Assembly: GCA_964419255.1 (NCBI GenBank)
Contig: CAYQOU010000077.1
Span: 1 to 16,979 of the forward strand
From: CAZPHU01 sp964419255
GTDB taxonomy: Bacteria > Fibrobacterota > Chitinivibrionia > Chitinivibrionales > CAYFVL01
DNA: 16,979 bases
Reading direction: 5' to 3'
The notes beneath the pieces were generated by a model. It saw only the letters and a list, made by a program, of their open reading frames with translations. It ran no database searches and was not told the DNA's origin. Within the stretch, counting starts at the first letter, position 1; every line of letters begins with the position of its first letter. A program made the translations under genes and the position numbers. This document shows positions 12,034 to 16,979 of this stretch, piece by piece.

Positions 12034-14907
12034 CTAAAATTCTGCTTTCACACCTATTCCCGGCTGAAAGATATTACTGACTGTTGTTTTATCTTCATAG
12101 AAAGCGTCATACCAGGTGAACTCGGGGCTCTTGTACAGAAAATAGCTGATATTCTGCAAGTCAAGATAGCCGGACAGCAACCACTTATCGAAAACAAATT
12201 TCTTCTCTACCCGAAGATCAAGCTGCACGAATGGATCGAGACGGTCGGAATTCACCTCTCCGGTTATGGGTTCAAAATAGCTATACGTTTCGTTTTCGAT
12301 TTTGCCAATCACCGGTGTGGTAGGCTTGCCGGTAACATATCGAAAGCGAAAGCCCGATTCCCACTGCCGGGCAAGGCGCCAGTTTCCGACCAGCTGCAGG
12401 TGATGCGTCTGATCTTCGCCATACAGTACGTATTTTTTTTCCGTATTATCGTATCGTTCGCTTCTTGACAGGGTGTAGGCCAGCCACCCGAAAAAACGCT
12501 TACCCTGATCGTGTCGCAGCATCAACTCAACTCCATGCATTCGGGCTTTGCCGTCCTCCAGCCACAGTGCTTCACCGTCGATCGCATCAGGATCGAAATC
12601 CTCCGGATCGGCCATACGGGGAATGTTCCATTGGTTGTTTATGTAGCCCTGAATGTCGGCGCGGATCAGATCGGATATCTGCCATTCGTATCCCAACACA
12701 TAATGAGCCGCTTTAGTGGCAGGTAAATGGGGATCACCCCACCCTTTCATGATTACCTGACCGACAGGCTGAGGCGTTTGGCTGTAGTTGCCGACAGCTC
12801 CCTTTATGATGTGGTTATCATTGATCGAATAACGCATGTTCAGACGGGCCGATGGTTCACCCGAAAACCGGGTTGTGTTATCAATATCCTCATAATTCCA
12901 GAACTCCGGCAGATACGAGCCATGATAATCAAGCTCGGGAAAAAAGTCGTAACGCAGACCACCAATGATCTGCAGATCCTTTATCGGTCTCCATTCGAGG
13001 AAGCTGTACCCGCCAAGAGTCCCGAACAACCAGTTGTCGACCGTATCCCGCCTGATAAGCCCCCCTTCCTGAGGAATTGCCAATTGAAGGTCGAGATTCA
13101 TAAGATACAGATCTATACCCGTACTGACGGTGAATTTTTCTCCCAGATGTATATCAAACTGATCGCGCAGGTGATGGTCGTAGGAGATGTTTTTAGTTTT
13201 CATCTGGCCGAAAACCGAGAACTGATTATCCCAATAATTGAATCCGTACCGAAAGGTATTGGTAAACATTTTGGAAATTTTCCAATCCACTCCGAGCATG
13301 GCCAGATGAAACATCAGAGAAGCTCCCATCTTATCTGTTTGTTCGTCGATCTCCTCACTGCCCCCTTGCATACCCTCGATGTGCATGTTCAAGCTGTCGC
13401 GGGAGCCCAGGAAGGTGGCGAACAGGCTCAGATTTTCATCAACATCATAATTGACTTTCAGCAGGTAATCCCAATAGAAGGGAGAAACGGAGAAGGGCAG
13501 GTCCTGTGGCGCATTATCAACGTACCAGCTGACGAGATCCCCAATGAAACTCCTTCTGGCTGATCCCATTACCGACAGATTTTCGTTCACCGGTCCTTCA
13601 ACCAGGAAAGATGCGTCGAGCGTGGACACATCGGCTGATCCATGCCAACGGTCGGTTTTTGGTTTACGACTGGTCAATTCGATCACCCCCGCAATACCGC
13701 CGCCGTATCGTGTTCCGAACCCGCCGGGATAAAAAGAGACATCCTCAAGTCCATCGCTGTTGTAGACCGATTTTAAACCACCGAAATGATAAATAGCAGG
13801 GAGGTTGATGCCGTCCAGGTAAAATCTCGAATCCCAGGTTGGAGCGCCCCGCACAACCACATCACCAAATCCCATGGTGGGACGACCGACACCGGGAAGA
13901 GCCTGCACCACCTTGACGGCATCCCCGCCAAGCCCCGGAATCTTTTTTACCTCATTTAATGACAGCTGCCTGCGGCTGACCTCCTTCTTGCTGGTCTTTC
14001 CGTACACGACAATCTCATAGTTCGAATAATCGAGCCGATGAAGGTAAAACTCCATACGAACCTCTTCCGAAGCGTTTACCTGAAACGTGTCGGTAAACAT
14101 CTCATAGCCTGCGGCCGGTACCGACAGCGCTACCTCCGCGGTGGGAAGAGAAAAGAAGGTAAATTCACCATTGGTGTCACTCATGGTCACCAGGCGATCT
14201 TCCTCCAGGTACTGCCCCTCAAATTCACCTATTCTTTTACGGTAAAGCTCAAACGGAAGCCCGGCGACCTCTCCAGTAGTGTCCAGAAATGTGATGACCA
14301 CCATCGCATCGGGAACCGGTGCCCGCGTTCCCCGCTCGATGAGCTTTCCTCCGAAGTTTGCCATCGGCTCAATATCCTGAGCGACCTCCTGTAAAGAGAA
14401 ACGATATTCGTACTGAAGATAAACTGCAACAGGCTGACCGCTCGCCTCCGCCGGTTCGAATTCGAATTTTTGTGCCGCCTTGACTGCGCTTGAGTCAAGA
14501 ATCGGATGCACCCCCTGATCAACCCAAACACTGTCGACACTTCCGCTGTCGCTGACCAGAAGCGTCATCAGCACATTGCCCTCTATTCCTTCACTGTAAA
14601 CATCTTTTGGATAATCCGCCTCCACAAACGACACCAGCTCGGGCATCTTTTCTATCGGTGGTAACTCCTCCTGCTCTTCTTCAGGCGCTTCACCGGATTT
14701 CTGAGAATGCTCCGTCATCTCCTCATCCATCTCCTGCCCGGCTTCCCCGCTTACCTCCGGCATTTCTATAGACTCAGCTGGTGGCTGTTCAGCCCTCTTC
14801 CCGTCCCTCTCCAGGACACCATCGTCAGTCTGTGCAAAGCCTGTAGTATATAGCAAGGCCAGACACATGAGCGGGCGGATCAGACACCTGATCTCTGGAA
14901 AATTCAT
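12034..14907 (-). CDS. TonB-dependent outer-membrane receptor with N-terminal TonB-C-like domain
   Basis: The 957-aa protein starts at the ATG at 14905-14907, preceded by AGAGGAG; an extension to 14997 would hide the signal peptide. Visible order: Sec signal peptide (1-25, cut after GFA); an acidic Glu/Pro linker (27-87); a TonB C-terminal-like domain (about 88-172, with EGNVLMTLLVSDSGSV and KAAQKFEFEPA); a carboxypeptidase-regulatory-like beta sandwich (about 184-290); a plug (about 300-415, with VVVRGAPTWDSRFYLDGI and YPGGFGTRYGGGIAGVIEL); and a beta barrel to the terminal GIGVKAEF, ending in Phe as outer-membrane barrels do. It should import a ligand using inner-membrane energy from TonB/ExbBD. 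The ligand is unknown; no vitamin- or siderophore-specific signature is seen. The lipoprotein and small Cys protein follow in the operon. Confidence 0.95.
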   Translation of the reverse strand: MNFPEIRCLIRPLMCLALLYTTGFAQTDDGVLERDGKRAEQPPAESIEMPEVSGEAGQEMDEEMTEHSQKSGEAPEEEQEELPPIEKMPELVSFVEADYPKDVYSEGIEGNVLMTLLVSDSGSVDSVWVDQGVHPILDSSAVKAAQKFEFEPAEASGQPVAVYLQYEYRFSLQEVAQDIEPMANFGGKLIERGTRAPVPDAMVVITFLDTTGEVAGLPFELYRKRIGEFEGQYLEEDRLVTMSDTNGEFTFFSLPTAEVALSVPAAGYEMFTDTFQVNASEEVRMEFYLHRLDYSNYEIVVYGKTSKKEVSRRQLSLNEVKKIPGLGGDAVKVVQALPGVGRPTMGFGDVVVRGAPTWDSRFYLDGINLPAIYHFGGLKSVYNSDGLEDVSFYPGGFGTRYGGGIAGVIELTSRKPKTDRWHGSADVSTLDASFLVEGPVNENLSVMGSARRSFIGDLVSWYVDNAPQDLPFSVSPFYWDYLLKVNYDVDENLSLFATFLGSRDSLNMHIEGMQGGSEEIDEQTDKMGASLMFHLAMLGVDWKISKMFTNTFRYGFNYWDNQFSVFGQMKTKNISYDHHLRDQFDIHLGEKFTVSTGIDLYLMNLDLQLAIPQEGGLIRRDTVDNWLFGTLGGYSFLEWRPIKDLQIIGGLRYDFFPELDYHGSYLPEFWNYEDIDNTTRFSGEPSARLNMRYSINDNHIIKGAVGNYSQTPQPVGQVIMKGWGDPHLPATKAAHYVLGYEWQISDLIRADIQGYINNQWNIPRMADPEDFDPDAIDGEALWLEDGKARMHGVELMLRHDQGKRFFGWLAYTLSRSERYDNTEKKYVLYGEDQTHHLQLVGNWRLARQWESGFRFRYVTGKPTTPVIGKIENETYSYFEPITGEVNSDRLDPFVQLDLRVEKKFVFDKWLLSGYLDLQNISYFLYKSPEFTWYDAFYEDKTTVSNIFQPGIGVKAEF

Positions 14908-15068
14908 CTTTTCACTCCTCTTTGTGCGCTTACTGCTTATCGTAATTAGTTTGTGTAATATAAGATGTGCTCGACTATGATTCGTTACAGTTATCATTTA
15001 AATCCTGTGAGCTATGTTTGCTTTGCTCTTCGTGTTATGATCAGTCGATCCCGCGCCTTGTTTGTGTC

Positions 15069-15380
15069 TTAGCTTATCATCACAAATCGAACCGGCACTA
15101 CTATCCAGACCGCTACGGGGGTGTCTCCCCGTCTGGCCGGTTCGAACTCCATGGCAAGCGATGCTTTCAGCGCCTGATCGGATGCATCCGCGCCCAGGTC
15201 ATTGAGGATAATGGCTTTTTTAACCTTTCCGTCGATGTCGACCAGAACCTTTACCCTGACACCCCCCCGAATCTTCTCAGCAAGCATCTATTCGCTATAC
15301 TCAGGCACGGTTTTTTTTATGAGACGGGGCGCTTGAGTAACGGTCGTGGTTGAGGCGGCTGGAGAATCTGGGAATCTCCT
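15069..15380 (-). pseudogene. TonB energy-transducer C-terminal domain, broken by an in-frame TAG
   Basis: The frame reads APRLIKKTVPEYSE, then TAG (15288-15290), then MLAEKIRGGVRVKVLVDIDG and on to ALKASLAMEFEPARRGDTPV and VWIVVPVRF. This is the TonB C-terminal domain, which normally begins P-x-L/I-x-x-x-x-P-x-Y and ends P-V-x-W-V-x-V-P-V-x-F. The TAG falls in the middle of its first helix. Upstream the frame is open for about 25 codons (PDSPAASTTTVTQ) to a TAA, and proline-rich coding continues in another frame (SQILQPPQPRPLLKRPVS). The N-terminal membrane anchor is not found. No ribosome site precedes the ATG after the TAG. It is therefore a relic of a TonB gene next to the receptor operon. 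Confidence 0.7.
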
Positions 15381-15527
15381 TTAACGCGGCCTCCTCGATT
15401 CCCCGCTTCAACATCCGCTGCTCTTATCAACCGGTATGCCAGATTGCCATGCAGATAGTAAGATGTTTAAAATCAGTAGCTAACACATGGTCGAGTGGTT
15501 TTTTTTGGTGATCACTCATCCCAGCTG

Positions 15528-15553
15528 TATATCGGAAGGATATATCAGAAGGA
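15528..15553 (+). repeat. 13-bp tandem repeat
   Basis: TATATCGGAAGGA (15528-15540) is followed at once by TATATCAGAAGGA (15541-15553), with one difference. It lies in the gene-poor stretch 15381-15950, in which no convincing gene is seen on either strand. Confidence 0.6.
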
Positions 15554-15829
15554 TATGACCGGTATCACTCTGATATGGGGATCATTTATGCGCAAATTAT
15601 CGGGTGACGCCCCGGGTGATTGTGAACCGTCGGGAGAATTTTATCCACAATCTGCCTGTCGCTTTGTGTTATTTTAACAAACATCTCTGTGTATCTTTAT
15701 TTTATTGGAGAACTTCTGAGGAAGAGAATTTGGCCGAAATCATCCTGAAGGATAAAAAGTATCTGTTCAGTAAAGTGCTGCTTTACGGGATGTTACCTGT
15801 TACGTGGTAAGGCATCCATGCCTTTCACT

Positions 15830-15921
15830 CTGCGGTTGAAAAGAGGGTTTGGTTTGCAGCTACTTGGTGGTTCCGTTCTCCGGCTTGCGGGACGTGAGGA
15901 GGATGACAGAGGAATCAGTTG
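15830..15921 (+). repeat. Degenerate dispersed repeat, copy B
   Basis: CTGCGGTTGAAAA (15830-15842), CTACTTGGTGGT (15860-15871), CTTGCGGGA (15883-15891) and ATGACAGAGGAATCAGTTG (15903-15921) match blocks of copy A at 5967-6156. Three of the four are in the same order. The repeat ends about 45 bp before the methyltransferase start. Confidence 0.45.
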
Positions 15922-15967
15922 TATTATATGATGATTAAACCTACACCAATTTATGAAGAGTTTTTTG

Positions 15968-16813
15968 ATGATTAAGAAGAGAATTCCGATAACACGAGTA
16001 AAGATCGGTATTGCCCGAATCCTATATACACTGGTTCGGAGCATATATGGTAAAAAAACGAAAAATATGGTGGTTAAGCGAAACGGCATCACCTACGCAC
16101 TGGATCTGTCTGAGGGCATAGACCTTTCAGTCTTTCTGTTTGGAACCTTCCAAAAGCACATTACCCGTTCATCATTGATATCTATTCCCCACGATGCAAC
16201 TATTCTTGACATCGGTGGAAATTTCGGAGTTATGGCATTGCAGTTTGCGCAGATGAGTCCAGCGGGACGGGTGTTTTCCTTTGAGCCAACCCATTATGCA
16301 GTAACAAAATTCCGCCAAAATTGTGCTCTTAACCCGACGCTCGGTGAAAGAATAACACTGATGCAGTCCTTTGTTTCCGATTGCGCCTCCGAGGATGCCT
16401 CATTAAAGGCGTTTTCCAGCTGGAAAGTAGATGGGGCCGCAGGAGAAAAACATCCGGTGCACCGGGGTAGCCAGAAATCCACTCAGGGGATAGGAGCGAT
16501 AACGCTGGACTCTTTTTGCCACCGTACAGGCATCGACAGAGTCGATTTCATCAAGATCGACACCGATGGTCATGAGTATCAGGTGCTCAACGGTGCCCGC
16601 AAATGCATCGGCGCATTCAAGCCGCAGATCATTTTTGAAGTCGGCGGGTATGTGATGGAGGAGCAGGGGATCGAGTTCTCGTCATATCTGGATTTCTTCG
16701 ACTCTTTGGGCTATAAACTGTTCGATGCCAAAACCACCAGGCGCATACTTGCCCACAACTTCGACACACTCATACCGGCCCTTGGCACAATCGACATACT
16801 GGCGATTCCATGA
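15968..16813 (+). CDS. FkbM-family SAM-dependent methyltransferase
   Basis: Two in-frame starts are possible. I prefer the ATG at 15968 (281 aa), because GAAGAG lies 7 nt before it and none precedes the ATG at 15953 (286 aa). The SAM-binding motif is VVILDIGGNFG-like: ILDIGGNFGV near residues 79-88, followed by FSFEP near 104-108. The FkbM signature VDFIKIDTDGHEYQVLNGA lies near 191-209, and a late IIFEVGG strand near 220-226. FkbM enzymes usually O-methylate sugars or small molecules such as polyketides or surface glycans. The protein is cytoplasmic and lacks a transmembrane helix. No glycan genes are visible in the window, so the substrate is open. Confidence 0.9.
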   Translation: MIKKRIPITRVKIGIARILYTLVRSIYGKKTKNMVVKRNGITYALDLSEGIDLSVFLFGTFQKHITRSSLISIPHDATILDIGGNFGVMALQFAQMSPAGRVFSFEPTHYAVTKFRQNCALNPTLGERITLMQSFVSDCASEDASLKAFSSWKVDGAAGEKHPVHRGSQKSTQGIGAITLDSFCHRTGIDRVDFIKIDTDGHEYQVLNGARKCIGAFKPQIIFEVGGYVMEEQGIEFSSYLDFFDSLGYKLFDAKTTRRILAHNFDTLIPALGTIDILAIP

Positions 16814-16860
16814 CATCCTGCCGAAACCATTACCTAACTGATTCAGATTATAAGACAGCA

Positions 16861-16898
16861 AAAAAAAGCCCCCGCTGCCGTCGGGCAACGGGGGCTTT
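16861..16898 (-). terminator. Strong terminator between the methyltransferase and the last gene
   Basis: AAAGCCCCCG (16865-16874) pairs with CGGGGGCTTT (16889-16898). On the minus strand a T7 tract follows (16861-16867). It ends the gene entering from the right and may also stop transcripts from the left. Confidence 0.85.
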
Positions 16899-16919
16899 CG
16901 CATTATACAGCGCACAGAC

Positions 16920-16979
16920 TTACTTGTCTTTGTGCTCAAGCTCCATGGTGACTGTCGGCTGGTCGCAGACCTCACTGGG
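16920..16979 (-). CDS. C-terminal end of an unidentified gene (runs off window)
   Basis: The last 19 codons and TAA (16920-16922) of a minus-strand frame reading PSEVCDQPTVTMELEHKDK are visible. The strong terminator 22 bp beyond the stop supports this as a real gene end. Too little is present to name it; a single cysteine and a charged tail are all that can be said. Confidence 0.6.
   Translation of the reverse strand, partial: PSEVCDQPTVTMELEHKDK

Noticed and set aside
12727..13563. 278-codon frame (+)
   Set aside because: It is antisense to the receptor barrel and has no domain features.
14908..14997. 30-codon N-terminal extension of the receptor
   Set aside because: It has no ribosome site and would bury the signal peptide, which starts cleanly at 14907.
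15604..15810. 68-codon frame (+)
   Set aside because: No ribosome site or domain; weakly coding-like only in its second half.

Overview
The window reads as chromosomal DNA of a Gram-negative, didermal bacterium of moderate GC content. The evidence is a TonB-dependent outer-membrane receptor, a lipoprotein with a clear lipobox, and a remnant of a TonB energy transducer. A perfect FNR/CRP-family site, a polyferredoxin membrane protein and a DUF4416 protein point to an anaerobe or facultative anaerobe. The N-terminal fusion of a TonB C-terminal-like domain to the receptor is, from memory, a style seen in Fibrobacterota/Chitinivibrionia-type and some other non-proteobacterial genomes. That placement is only an inference. 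Genes are spaced out, with long gaps holding decayed genes and small repeats.

Layout, left half. A truncated Na+/Ca2+ exchanger-family protein (minus) opens the window. It is followed by a gap carrying a palindrome and a 161-bp element with 19-bp terminal inverted repeats. Next come a small cupin gene (minus) with an FNR-type site at textbook spacing from a -10 box, and a secreted DUF4168-like protein (minus) with a strong terminator. A tRNA-Pro/tRNA-Arg pair (minus) ends in a perfect 21-bp hairpin, beside a short P-type ATPase fragment. A PAC2-family gene (minus) and an M29 aminopeptidase gene (plus) are divergent. A 95-aa membrane-anchored helical-repeat protein follows.

Middle. Positions 5940-6754 hold one copy of a degenerate dispersed repeat and a minus-strand gene that looks broken by frameshifts and ends in a hairpin. 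Then come a small CxxC protein, an arylamine N-acetyltransferase-like protein and a DUF4416 protein (all plus; the last two overlap by 8 nt). A polyferredoxin (minus, GTG start) overlaps the end of a broken or start-less upstream frame through GTGA. Positions 9735-10532 are almost empty.

Right half. A minus-strand operon encodes a 957-aa TonB-dependent receptor with a built-in TonB-C-like domain, a 420-aa lipoprotein 37 bp downstream, and a 61-aa cysteine-rich protein joined by an ATGA overlap. This looks like an uncharacterised uptake or surface system and is the most interesting part of the window. Just upstream lies a TonB C-terminal pseudogene interrupted by a TAG. The window ends with a second copy of the dispersed repeat, an FkbM-type methyltransferase (plus), a terminator, and the last 19 codons of an unidentified minus-strand gene.
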